From Congeria kusceri (Eukaryota; Mollusca; Bivalvia; Myida; Dreissenidae), in assembly GCA_027627225.1 (NCBI GenBank), contig CM051034.1, forward strand, positions 14,933,480 through 14,997,479: a stretch of DNA of 64,000 nt, given 5' to 3'. Under the pieces are notes generated by a model. It ran no database searches, had not been told where the DNA came from, and worked only from the letters and a program-made list of their open reading frames with translations. The position numbers and the translations under genes were made by a program. This document shows, piece after piece, positions 1 through 10,364 of this stretch. Position 1 is the first letter of the stretch, and every line of letters starts with the position of its first letter.

Positions 1-861
1 TCCAGTGTCTGTTGCTATAAATGCCACACTAAAATTAATCTATATTTTCACACAATCTGCTCTACCAGAAGCTTAAGTGGTATACTTACTAATACAAAAG
101 ATCTTGTACTATTTACTTACATTTTTCAAGTACAATCAGTAATACACTATACTCGGGTACTGAATGGGAGCAAAAATTAAAGAACTGGTTCTCTTTAAAG
201 TTTGGTTCAAGAACTAAATGTGTAGCCCTTGCAGTGCAATGTTACACACTAAACACCCATTATATCCTATCTGCGTCACACTGACATGGCCGGTGTCTGC
301 AGCATTTATAGCTAGGTGACACAAATGCCTGATTCGCTTTGGGTTGACATTTATGATATTGGTTAAACTGCGGGACCACTGTGATGTGACATACTAATCC
401 CCTATTTGCCTCGGCTTGACATCTACGGAAACTGATTGCTTGCTGTTTAGTGTGATGTGAAACACATCACACTAAAGGGCAGTAATCGATGCGCGTCCTT
501 AAGTAGAAAAGTTTCGCCGTATGACAACTTAAGATCTATTTGTCACATTTTCAAGCAACCACAATGGCAATATTGCAGTTTATAGTGCAATGATCATAGA
601 ACAATGGGATAAAACTTCATACTTTGTGCTGTTAAACATTTACGTATTTGTCTAGTTTTCCAGATAATTCATAAGAAACACAATTAATTGACAGATTACA
701 GTATGCTAATGTTAGAATTCGCGCAGATCAATTACTACCCTTGTAATCTCCCATCAACCCCATTTTTTTAGGTAATAACAGTATCTGCCTAAACTGTGTT
801 CACTGTGATGTGAAACATTGATACAAAATTAATACCCCATGTGCCCCGTGTCGCCACCTAC
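1..861. other. Intron or 3' portion of the minus-strand gene; no exon recognised
   Basis: No open stretch with convincing splice sites was found here on either strand. The segment holds loosely repeated blocks about 90 bp long in which a GTGATGTGA core recurs (near 378, 450 and 800), plus the perfect palindrome listed separately. The next exon of the minus-strand gene, which must start in phase 1, should lie here or left of the window. Confidence 0.4.
448..474. repeat. Perfect 12-bp inverted repeat with 3-nt loop
   Basis: TAGTGTGATGTG is followed by AAA and its exact reverse complement. It lies inside the degenerate GTGATGTGA-containing repeats of this region, and is probably a repeat-derived hairpin rather than a regulatory element. 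Confidence 0.7.
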
Positions 862-3800
862 CGGCCTGGACGGTGTTCACCCTATCCCATTCTTCCTGTG
901 CAGCCTCAAGGTTGCGATCACGCTGCTGGGACACTGTATCCATGGCAACTGACACTGTTTGTTGGACCACTGTAAATTGTTGTTTCTACAACATATATAT
1001 ATAACATTGTATTAATGATTTCTGAATGAAATGATGGAATTTCACATTTGTTAAAGACCTAACATTCTAGTGTGGGCACGTTTAGAGACCTCAGTCAGAC
1101 AAAACTGTAAATGATGTATTATTAAAGGCATTGCATTTCAATAAATAGCAAAATTACAATAAATAACAATACATTTTACTACTAGCTACAGTGGTAACTT
1201 GTGTGCACTCGTGTAACTGTTCAAACGGGATCTTATTGCCTGGGGTTACTAAAGATCATACACGCAAACAGTCACTTACAGGTGGCGTTTGTGTTGTAGG
1301 CTTAATAACAGCAACTGGCTTACTGGCTGAGCTTTGTAGAACAGGGGAGACAACTGGCCCAAGAGTTGCCTCCCTGCAACAGAAAATATAATCAGCTATC
1401 AAATGTTTCTTAGTGAAAGTACTGTATGTTCATCTGAGAGCCTATAATGATTACATGGGAGACAACTGTTGTTTTGACAGATCAGTTAGTTCTGCCCATT
1501 CAAAAATAATGAAAATGTTTCCACAAAAGCATTATTAACCTCTTAAAGACAATCAACTTATGAGAACTATCAAAAAACCATTTTAGACTTTTATTACTAT
1601 TTACTTATATTGTATAATCAACAGAGGCAGTAGCTTATTTCAATACATGGTACTTGATAAATCACATAGTGTCTCAAGATTAACATGAGGTTTCAAATTG
1701 TCAGTTACCTGTGACTGTCTTCCATATGCATGCTATGTGTGGCAGCTGGTTTTTGAGCCTCAACGCTTGAGATGGCAATGGTTAGTTCTGCATGTTGTGA
1801 TGGCACATTGGACGATGCCACTGTGGCAGGAGGCAGCTCAAAGTCGAACTCCGAGTCCGAGTCCTCCCCCTGTTTCTCTGAGACTATAATGCTGTCTAGA
1901 CTGACCAATCCGGTGACTAACGAGGTCTGAATAAGAGCAGTGTTGGTTCGTTAAATACACTTAAAACTTAACGGATAACAGTGTGGGTACATCATAACAT
2001 GTAAGCATTGAAGTCATAATTAGACAGATATTACTTTGACTTGTATCCCACTGACAAACTGAATAAGCCTGGGTTTACATGTCAATGCAGTTAATGCACA
2101 TGGTTCAAGATTTCTGTAGTCACTCTAAACATTTAAACGCATCTCTATTCAATACTAACCTTGCATTTGTGCAACTAATAACAGTTGTATGTTCACACTG
2201 TGTCGCAGTAAATTAAACCTGTATGTTCATAGCAACATACTACTTTTCCCTGTTAATATATACATTAGTAAGATACAATAATCATTACAGCTGCAACGAT
2301 TTAGCCATGGGACGATATGATTTGGATTTCAAACATCATTTAGTTGAATATTTCGATTCGATTCATGTTACCTTTGACAGACTCGTTTTTACGTATTTAT
2401 GTGTCATGATTTGCATTAAAGTAAAGATTTTTATTTGTAATTAAAAGTGTCATTGCAATGGTAAATGTTAATATAAATAAGAACAATGGAGGAATTCTGT
2501 GACAAATGTTTCACAACTAGTTCCATGCTATGATCAACTGACGTGATTAATCTACACAAACACCATGATTTTAATTAACAGTTTTATGACAAACCATCTA
2601 TTAATATATAAAAGAGAAATTTAATCAAAATTTGCTGATTTTAATATCGACAATCAAATTGGGGCCATTTACAATTGATTTATTGATGAATCGAAAAAAT
2701 CGTTACGGCTCTAATAATCGGATCAATTTTCTATGGAATACTTGGCATCAATATTTTCTTAAAAACAGGACTTGAATAATTGTTAAACATACCTTGCTGG
2801 ATTTCTCAAAACTATGAGTAAAAGTAGAATGTGTTGTAAAACTTGTGCTGTGGCTGACCATTTCTGAAACTGACTTCTCTCGGGTATCTGTGGTATTAGA
2901 CTCCACATTTTGCAAATTTGTGAACTCTTTTGATTGTCTAACATAAACATCATGAGCTGTAATTGCACTTTCATTATCAGTTGTATTAAAATCAGGTGGT
3001 GGTGGTATTATGGCTTCATATTTAACTCCTTCCAAACTATGACTGTCTTCTATGCCTACTGCCGTTGTATTTACATTAATATCTAAATTAGTCAGAACAA
3101 TTTCATCAGGATTGCTGATACATACAGTATCTGAGTATTTTTCTGTTCTTTTAACACTGGCATCTATTGTATCACCAATATTTACAGCATCTTTATCAGC
3201 CTCATTTAATGAGTCTGCTATTTCATCCGAAGGCATTGGTGTTGGATTTACAGAAGCTGAAAACAGATTAACACAGTACACAATCCCTATCGTAGAATAG
3301 GTATAGGCAATAAAAAACATTCAGTAAAATCAAATGAATAAAAGTGCCATTCAAACACTTATATCTGTGTTGAGATATGGCGAATAACGTTCAACATATA
3401 CAATCATGTATCTTCAAAAGGGATAAATGCCTATGTTCCTTTATTTTATTTCATGCATAAGTTATTTAGCAAATTAAAATACTTTAAATACAGACTAGTG
3501 TAAATATTATTTAAGGCTTGATATCAGACAATGCCAAACCAGTCAGGCAGGTCTGAAAAAAAATGTGGGTGTCTGATAAAATCTATAACACACTTCATAC
3601 ATAATTGAAGCTAGTCTGACTTTACCATATTTTAATAAAAATAAATGATTAACTGAATAATGCATAATGTTTCAACAAAATATCTGCATCTTTATCTTTT
3701 ATTTAACATTTCTGGCATGTTTTAAACACAGTTACTAATCATGTTGTCTAACAGCAGTCACTTAGAAGTTTTCGCATTATCTGTAATACCTGCCATATGT

Positions 3801-3960
3801 CCAAGGAATCTGGGTATAAATGAGCAACGATACCTTTCTGCAGTAGATTCAGTAAATCCATTGGTCCGCCTCTAGGTGATTCAATGTCAAAGTTGATTTC
3901 TTCATGATCCATTTCATCGTTGATGTCATCCATTCCCAGATACATTCCTTCAGCACTCAT
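862..3960 (-). CDS. Unrecognised acidic, Ser/Thr-rich protein, 5' five exons (partial)
   Basis: Five exons on the minus strand link with matching phases: 3960-3834 (ATG start, donor AAAG/GTATCG), 3256-2793, 1926-1709, 1373-1280 (donor CCT/GTAAGT) and 985-862 (acceptor TTGTAG). They give 342 residues plus one base before the gene leaves my ability to follow it. The start is the ATG at 3958-3960. A likely 5'-UTR acceptor (TTTTCAG) ends at 4009. The N-terminus is acidic (Met/Asp/Glu-rich, about residues 1-30) and ends in a leucine-rich stretch (LLNLLQK). The middle is rich in Ser, Thr, Asn and Asp with a PPPP run. Exon 3 carries an acidic GEDSDSEFDFE patch, and the last exon found looks helical and charged (RDRNLEAAQEEWDRV). 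No known domain is recognised. A second possible donor for exon 1, 44 nt downstream at 3789/3788 (CAG/GTATT), would break the phase with exon 2. It is probably a nuclear or cytosolic protein, but that is only a guess from composition. Confidence 0.6.
2289..2710. mobile_element. MITE-like element in an intron of the minus-strand gene
   Basis: Ends are inverted: AGCTGCAACGATTT at the left and AAATCGTTACGGCT at the right, about 420 bp apart. The interior is AT-rich with further GATTCGATT-type inverted words. There is no transposase frame. It lies wholly in intron 2 (1927-2792). Confidence 0.5.
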
Positions 3961-4830
3961 TGTGCAGGCTATTTCATGGGCTTAAGCTTGAATGTAAACT
4001 CAATGCCACTGAAAAGTAAATAACTGATATATTTATGCTCTGTTCTTTAGATACTGTTCCTCTTAATGACACTATGAAATCATACTTAAAATACGTTTGA
4101 CAATACTCGTTTTCAAAACATATTAAATATGAACAAAATATATCTATCTTTAGTTTCAAAATACAAAATCTGTAAAATTTCACTTTTATAAACAATTGAC
4201 AGTACTCAGAACAGGTCAACCATAACGCCCTCCCATAAAAAAACAAGCGTCTTTCGATACCGTTTTTGTCTTTGTTTGGGTTAAGACGTCATCCAAGGTT
4301 GGTGCACGCGATAGTTATTTAAAAAATAAAATAATTCCATCTGTTTTAATCACAATTTTAGTGAAATACTTTTCAGTTTAAGTTTGAAAACTTTAGTGAA
4401 TATCAATGGAAGAGGAGTACTAGCACGGCTGTTAAACACAAGACCATAATATGAAAGTAGCGCATCAATAGAGTTATTATTTTGCCAATTTAACATGATT
4501 TTGTGGCTTGTATTTACTGAAAGATGATGTCTGCATAAAAGCATATATTTCCGGATTGTCAGGATACTGAACACGCTGTTCTTCTAGAGTATCTTGTGAA
4601 GAAACAGTATCTAAGATAGAACAGTGTCTGAAGAATAAGGGATATATCTTATTAAAACGTAATTGTGAAGATTAGATTCTACACATCGGCATAATTAAAG
4701 GTGAAAGGAATATCATTCATGGGTGAACATCCATTCAAGTTTATAACACCCATAATGTCTTGATGTGAAAATGTACAGTATTGATTAATTGTGATTTCAA
4801 AACAGAAACATAAGTCAGTACAATAGGTAA
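3961..4830. other. 5' flank of the minus-strand gene, no coding signal
   Basis: Contains the probable 5'-UTR segment 3961-4008 with an acceptor-like TTACTTTTCAG just upstream on the minus strand. The rest is AT-rich with no supported exon, and the small open frames look random. Confidence 0.4.
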
Positions 4831-6060
4831 TGTAACGACTCGCCCCATGTTTAATAAAGACTCGCCCCATATGTATAACGATTTGCAACATCAAATGTAG
4901 TTGTAGGAATCTGTTATATTTTGATGTTTTGTTGCTTAATTTGAGTGTATATTAACATGTAAACGAATAAATATGGTATAATAAGACGATGTTGTATAAT
5001 TGTGTAATAACATTAAATGTGTTTACTGCCGATGTAATGTAATAAAATATGGAACTGAAAGTTGATTTGTGACTGTATTGAATTGTGACCTATAATAATC
5101 GCCGATCTTATTGCTGGAATATTTTAATCAGTATAAATAATGCTTTTCACATACAAAAAGTGTGGTGTAATAAGATGATGTGATATAACTTTGTCAGTTC
5201 TAACTTTGTTTGTGTGTCTTTCGGGTAATATAAACAGAAAAATAGGCACAAAATAATGTGTTGATACTAGTAAAATTTAACATATGTTTATGTAACATTT
5301 AAAATGTTTAAATGTTTGCATGGTTATGCCAAATTTTGAATGTCATCTTGGTCACTTGCAATTTAAATGTAGTTTAAAAAACACGCAAAGAAGTAAAATG
5401 TTGTTATTCTGTTGAAGAATAAGCGGTTAATGGCAAAGGAATAGCCATACTTTTAAATTCCATAAAATGATATCAAAACAGGAGTAAAACAGACAAAATG
5501 AATACAAATATATTACAAAATGTTTCTTCTTATATTTGTTCCCGACTATTTTACTTGTTTAAATTAAGAATGTATTTCGAATGTTTCACTATGTATTTTT
5601 TCCTTTCCGGTGATTAAGGTTATACTGTACACTATTTGTTTTTCAAAACTGGCAAGGATTGCTTCCCTTGTTACCGATTACTGCGACTCTGTCGTTCAAG
5701 TGGTCAATTTTAACCTATAGACTGTGTTGTGTGGTTTGGTGTTTTGCAGGTATTCCAAATTAAATAATTTTTTGATTGCCATGTGTGTTTAAGGCATTTT
5801 TACACCTTATAATCATTTATTAAAAGTTGTAAGTGTTATCTTTCCATTTTGGTTATTCAAAAAATCGTTAGTACCGCGACTCCATCGGAACACAGTATAT
5901 ATTCTGTAATTTTTCTACACACTTAAACCTAATAAACATTAAACTGTACAACAAACATATTATGATGGGCGAATCATTATACATATGGGATGAATGGTTA
6001 TACATATGGGGCGAGTCGTTATTAAACATGGGGCGAGTTGTTATGAGGCGAGTCGTTACA
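4831..6060. mobile_element. 1.23 kb non-autonomous element with about 50-bp inverted ends
   Basis: The left end reads TGTAACGACTCGCCCCATG and continues through a second ACTCGCCCCATATG block. The right end (5960-6060) is its reverse complement, with one extra 15-bp CATAACAACTCGCC-type block inserted. Thus each end is built of repeated CTCGCCCCAT words. The interior is AT-rich without a credible frame. The target duplication is unclear: the flanks read TAA and TAT. Confidence 0.65.
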
Positions 6061-6692
6061 TATTGATTTTCGTACACTAGATAGTGGCATTTGATTTTTA
6101 CTATTTTGGCATTTAAGTTAAATAATTTGACTAGAAATAAAAACTTTATATGCAACTGATAAATAAATACCTGACATATATTTAACTAGTCAACATAATT
6201 ATTTAAGCTGTTGAGTTAAAACTCTTTCTTAAACCTGTAAATGTTACAAGTACCTGATCTGACAAATCAAACGGCATTATTTACCTATGCACCGGTAGCA
6301 ACTATTTGGCGTTCCTGCTTGACATGATCACAGAATGGCATACCGGATTCACGATAGACTAAAATAAAGTAATAATACAACTTTTACTGAGCCGTTGACT
6401 TACTTTGCGATTGATTTTGGTTTTATTTCTTTATTTATGTTTTAAATACATCAGTATTTTTTTCTATGTACAGTAGATTTACTGGTTTCTATTAATCGAT
6501 TTATAATTTTCAGCTGTCAAATTTGGCGGGAAATAAAATGCACAAACTGATGGTTAGAATGTGAATACGAGAGTGCGTTTGGTTTGTGTGTTTTAATCAC
6601 TGTACATTTTGGTGTTTAGAATCTACTCTTATTTCTTATAAAACACATGCGGAGCTCAATACGATATCCTTTTTATGCCTTGTTCTAGCGGC

Positions 6693-6714
6693 GGGGGGGG
6701 GGGGGGGGGGGGGG
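6693..6714. repeat. G homopolymer, 22 nt
   Basis: Uninterrupted run of 22 G on the plus strand. Length is likely polymorphic or imprecise in the assembly. Confidence 0.9.
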
Positions 6715-7277
6715 AATCATATCCCATATGCTATGTTTTAATTTCTAAAACTTGTAATTTTAAACAAAGCTCCAGGTGGTGCCCCCAAACTGATCGTTAT
6801 CGCTAATCTCAGACAACAGCCACATGGGCAACTTGTATGCATGAATTTACGGCGGAAAGTGGGGCATGTGACACAGTGTTCGCAGCTGACCCCAAAGAGA
6901 TCCTTATCGTGAATTATGACAGTGTTTTTTTTTCAGTCCTTTGTGAATGGGGCTAGGGTTCTTTGAATTTTTAAATACCAAATTTGGTGAAAATAACGTT
7001 TCGACCTATTATGTATCAAATTATTCTATCAAGGTTTAATTAAACAATTTTAAATTAATTTGAACATATAATATGCCTTTTGATATAAACATCTATATCA
7101 GTCTAGAAGAAAACCTTTGTTTGGAAAAAAAATAAAGCAGACAAAGTCAAATGTAACCTTTCTAGCAATTGTGATTTTTGGAATAAAATTTGTGAAACTG
7201 TACTTTTTTGTTTTGTGAATCATCAATCATCGGCCTTATTTCAGCCCAAAATTGGCTTGAAAAAAATCACTGAATTT

Positions 7278-7367
7278 ATAACACCGCTTTAGTAATATCG
7301 TAGCACTGGTGCTTAAGTGATACATCATTTAAGCACTGGTGCTACAATGTTACCAAAATGGTGTAAG
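7278..7367. repeat. Hairpin-forming palindromic element, about 90 bp
   Basis: A perfect 17-bp core arm (GTAGCACTGGTGCTTAA) occurs at 7300-7316 and in reverse complement at 7329-7345. Outside it the arms continue imperfectly to the TAACACC and GGTGTAA ends. It is probably a tiny MITE. Confidence 0.65.
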
Positions 7368-7945
7368 AAACTTGTTTCGTCTAGACGATTCCAACAGTTT
7401 AAATTAACTATTGCTGTAGACTTATTCTGGGTCAAAGTAATGGTCACTTTCATTTAACTGTAAGTGTTAAGAATAAGTTTAACTGAAAGTAATTAATTTG
7501 ATATTGAGAAGTCATTTATTTCTAAATTTGTATCTTTGAAACTAGCTCCTTAACTGCTTAATAAGATATTCGCTTAAACAAAGCATTCTGAAGATTCATG
7601 AAAGTGGTCCGAATTGTAGCAAGCTTTTGATGCAATTATCCCATATGTGTCTATTTTGTAGTTTACGAGAGTTGTCCATGAAAAAAATTCGTCACAATGA
7701 TCTGCGGATCTGTCCTATTTCAATTTATGAGACACATCGACATGAAGTTGAGGCAAATTTTAATCATAACTGCATTTTCCAGCTTTTAAGAGTTACTTTT
7801 AACGATCTTTGAATGTGTGCGTGGTCTGGTGATGGGGGTGGGGGTGGCAGAAGTGCACAATGGAGGGAATCAAACCAGGGTTGCACTTGGTGAAAAGCTA
7901 GAATGATAGCCAGGCAGATGACAACTAGTCCTTATGAGTAGCCCA

Positions 7946-8041
7946 TTTTATCAGTCCTATGTTTTATCAGTCCTATGTTTTATCAGTCCTATGTTTTGTC
8001 AGTCATATGTTTTATCAGTCATATGTTTTATCAGTCATATG
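7946..8041. repeat. 16-bp tandem repeat, 6 copies
   Basis: The unit TTTTATCAGTCCTATG is repeated six times. The last three copies share a C-to-A change (CATATG). Confidence 0.9.
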
Positions 8042-8178
8042 TTTCTAAGCTAGAGACAAGAGCCAAAATAAATTGTAAAGAGCATTTAAATTCATCTGGT
8101 ATAAACTGAAGAACTACACTGTATTGACTTACTTTATATAGGCGTGGTTTCGGTCGGGATATTTCCTCGTTCATTTAG

Positions 8179-8585
8179 GGAAAGATCTAGAGTGAAATAG
8201 CAGGGTGCTGCTCCCTGCTCCTTTTTGGTTCCCCCCTGCTGTCAGTCAACACATAAATGTTGTTTGTCTTGTTGAATTCAATATATTGTTGTTATGGCAA
8301 ATTGATAGGTGCCAAATGTTTAAAAGCCTTTGATTTAACAGATCATTAGAAATTGTCAGTGAAATGGTCTGGCTCACCCCCCTGCTTTTTTGAGCAGCGT
8401 CTGGCTCCCCCCCTGCTCCTTTTGAGCAGCGTCTGGCTCCCCCACTGCTCCTTTTGAGCAGCGTCTGGCTCCCCCCCTGCTCCTTTTGAGCAGCGTCTGG
8501 CTCCCCCACTGCTCCTATTGAGCAGCGTCTGGCCCCGCCCCCTGCTCCTTTTGAGCAGCACCCTGTACCTATTTTGATCCTTTGG
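8179..8585. mobile_element. MITE with an internal 32-bp minisatellite (6 copies)
   Basis: The left end (AGGGAAAGATCTAGAG, then a CTGCTCC-rich block) and the right end (TTTTGAGCAGCACCCTGTACC, then TTTTGATCCTTT) match the element at 14202-14482. Here the right subterminal block has expanded to about six 32-bp units (8367-8560) with the core CTGCTCCTTTTGAGCAGC. Apparent minus-strand peptides rich in Gly, Ala and Ser come from this repeat and are not genes. Confidence 0.6.
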
Positions 8586-8703
8586 GTTGATTCTGAATGA
8601 ATAAGTGGATTGATTCATGAGAGGGTGAATGAATGAAGGAGTGAGTAAATGAATGAATGGATGAACGAGTGTTTTGTTATGGATGGAAAGCCTCTATGGG
8701 TTG

Positions 8704-9074
8704 CAGTGTTTTTTTTCGCCTTTGGGGGAAATGTGGCGGGGCCCTTCAGACGGGGAATTTTACGGAAAAAGGGGCATTGTTTTTGTAGAAAAACATTATT
8801 ACATTTTTCTATTCTTCTTTGTTATAAAACGTTAATCAATTGTTTTTGCTACAAATGATAACTTAGATTATGCACAAACTTTATTTGATAAAATAATTGC
8901 TAGGATTGTTTATGAAAATTTCTCTATCTTAGTCAATTTTGGTCCAGTTTTTAAAAAAAAAAAAGCTTACATTCTGAGGGGAATTTTAAGGTAATCATAG
9001 GGGGAAAATATATACTATTTAAGCAGGGGAATGTGGCCGAAGTTCGGTCCCAAAATGGCCCTAAAAAAACACTG
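8704..9074. mobile_element. hAT-like MITE, copy 1
   Basis: Terminal CAGTGTTTTTTTT and AAAAAAACACTG are inverted, as in hAT-type ends. The interior matches, in reverse orientation, the element at 14790-15175 (shared blocks around CCCCTCAGAATGTAAGC and GGGGCCCTTC). No transposase is present and no clear 8-bp target duplication is visible. Confidence 0.6.
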
Positions 9075-10016
9075 GGTTTTTGCAACAATAACATTTTTTT
9101 CACTCTTTTCGAAATAAGTCTGATACAATTAGGAATTTTTTGTTGTGAAATCTTGCAATTTGGGAAAAATTTAAGAAGGTTACTTAATTTAAACATTACT
9201 GAAACTAGAAGCTAGTGTTACATTTAGTCGAATAAATCAGACGTGCAACGAATTTAGTGCTACTTTTTATATGGGGCTAAATCTCTGCAAACATTGCCCA
9301 TATAATAAAAAGTATCTCAATGTTTGCGTAGGGCTTACACGTATTGCTAGTATTATATTGATTGAATTTAGTATTTTATGTTCTTTTAGCTTAAACCATA
9401 CATGTAATTTCGTAATTTACAACTTTTCTAATTGCTATATATTTCTAATGCAATAAGGATTTTGTCACTTTTTTTCATTCCTATTGGGGATAAGTTCTGC
9501 TCTATCCTTGAAATGCTTTAAAAAATGCCTGTATCAATTAAGACAGTAATCTGGAACACCAATCAGGGTCCTCTGTCTGCCATTTTTACGACCGAAGTCC
9601 CACTGCTTTTCAGCCGAACAGGATATCATATGTTTGCCCAGAAAATAGCGCATTAAAATAATGCTTTATTTGTTGTATAACATTATTTTGTGATCTTGTC
9701 TACTAAAATATGATGCCTAATTTAAATTGCATATATGTTCAGATAGTCAGTCTGGTTTCTGTATGCACAATTATTCTAAGGTATCTCGTTCCTTTTCTGA
9801 AAGCATCTGAACATGTATTGACCTGAAAAATACTGGTAAATTACATGTAATTGGTTTGGCTGATTTTATGAAGACGAGGAGTGCCCGGCCAAAAACATTT
9901 GATTGAATAAGGCACAAATCATGCTTAAATCTGATGGAATTTTTGTGAACTCTTAGGAAGTATAAATGTGGTCTTCTTCCTTGATTTGAGTCTCTATGTG
10001 CTAAATGTACTAAACT
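9075..10016. other. Intergenic, upstream of the PC-esterase gene
   Basis: No coding signal. Contains an imperfect inverted repeat at about 9261-9330 (TACTTTTTATATGGG against CCCATATAATAAAAAGTA, with nested GCAAACATTG arms). The promoter of the downstream gene may lie here, but no convincing TATA or initiator could be assigned. Confidence 0.4.
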
Positions 10017-10322
10017 TTTTCTAGGTTCTAGCAGTACTCGGTACGGAAGTTGTTATTTAAAGTTTAAGGCTATAAACCTTTTCTAGGTTCTAGTAGTACT
10101 CGGTACGGAAGTTGTTATTTAAAGTTTAAGGCTATAAACCTTTTCTAGGTTCTAGTAGTACTCGGTACGGAAGTTGTTATTTAAAGTTTAAGGCTATAAA
10201 CCTTTTCTAGGTTCTAGTAGTACTCGGTACGGAAGTTGTTATTTAAAGTTTAAGGCTATAAACCTTTTCTAGGTTCTAGTAGTACTCGGTACGGAAGTTG
10301 TTATTTAAAGTTTAAGGCTATT
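10017..10322. repeat. 62-bp tandem repeat, 5 copies, just 5' of the PC-esterase start codon
   Basis: Units begin with CTAGGTTCTAG at 10021, 10083, 10145, 10207 and 10269, exactly 62 bp apart and nearly identical; the first differs by one base. The last copy stops at GGCTAT, 42 nt before the ATG at 10365. Near-identity implies recent expansion. An acceptor-like CTGTTTCAG sits between the array and the ATG, so the array probably lies in a 5'-UTR intron or the promoter. Confidence 0.9.
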
Positions 10323-10364
10323 AACACCTGTTTCAGCATTCAGGCCAGATATCGATGAAGCACA

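Larger units (their letters stand above)
6061..7945. other. Intergenic, no gene seen
   Basis: AT-rich non-coding sequence between the minus-strand gene and the next repeat cluster. It includes a G homopolymer (6693-6714) and a hairpin element (7278-7367), both listed separately. Nothing else is supported. Confidence 0.5.

Noticed and set aside
8246..8618. Gly/Ala/Ser-rich minus-strand frames
   Set aside because: Translation of the 32-bp minisatellite inside a MITE.
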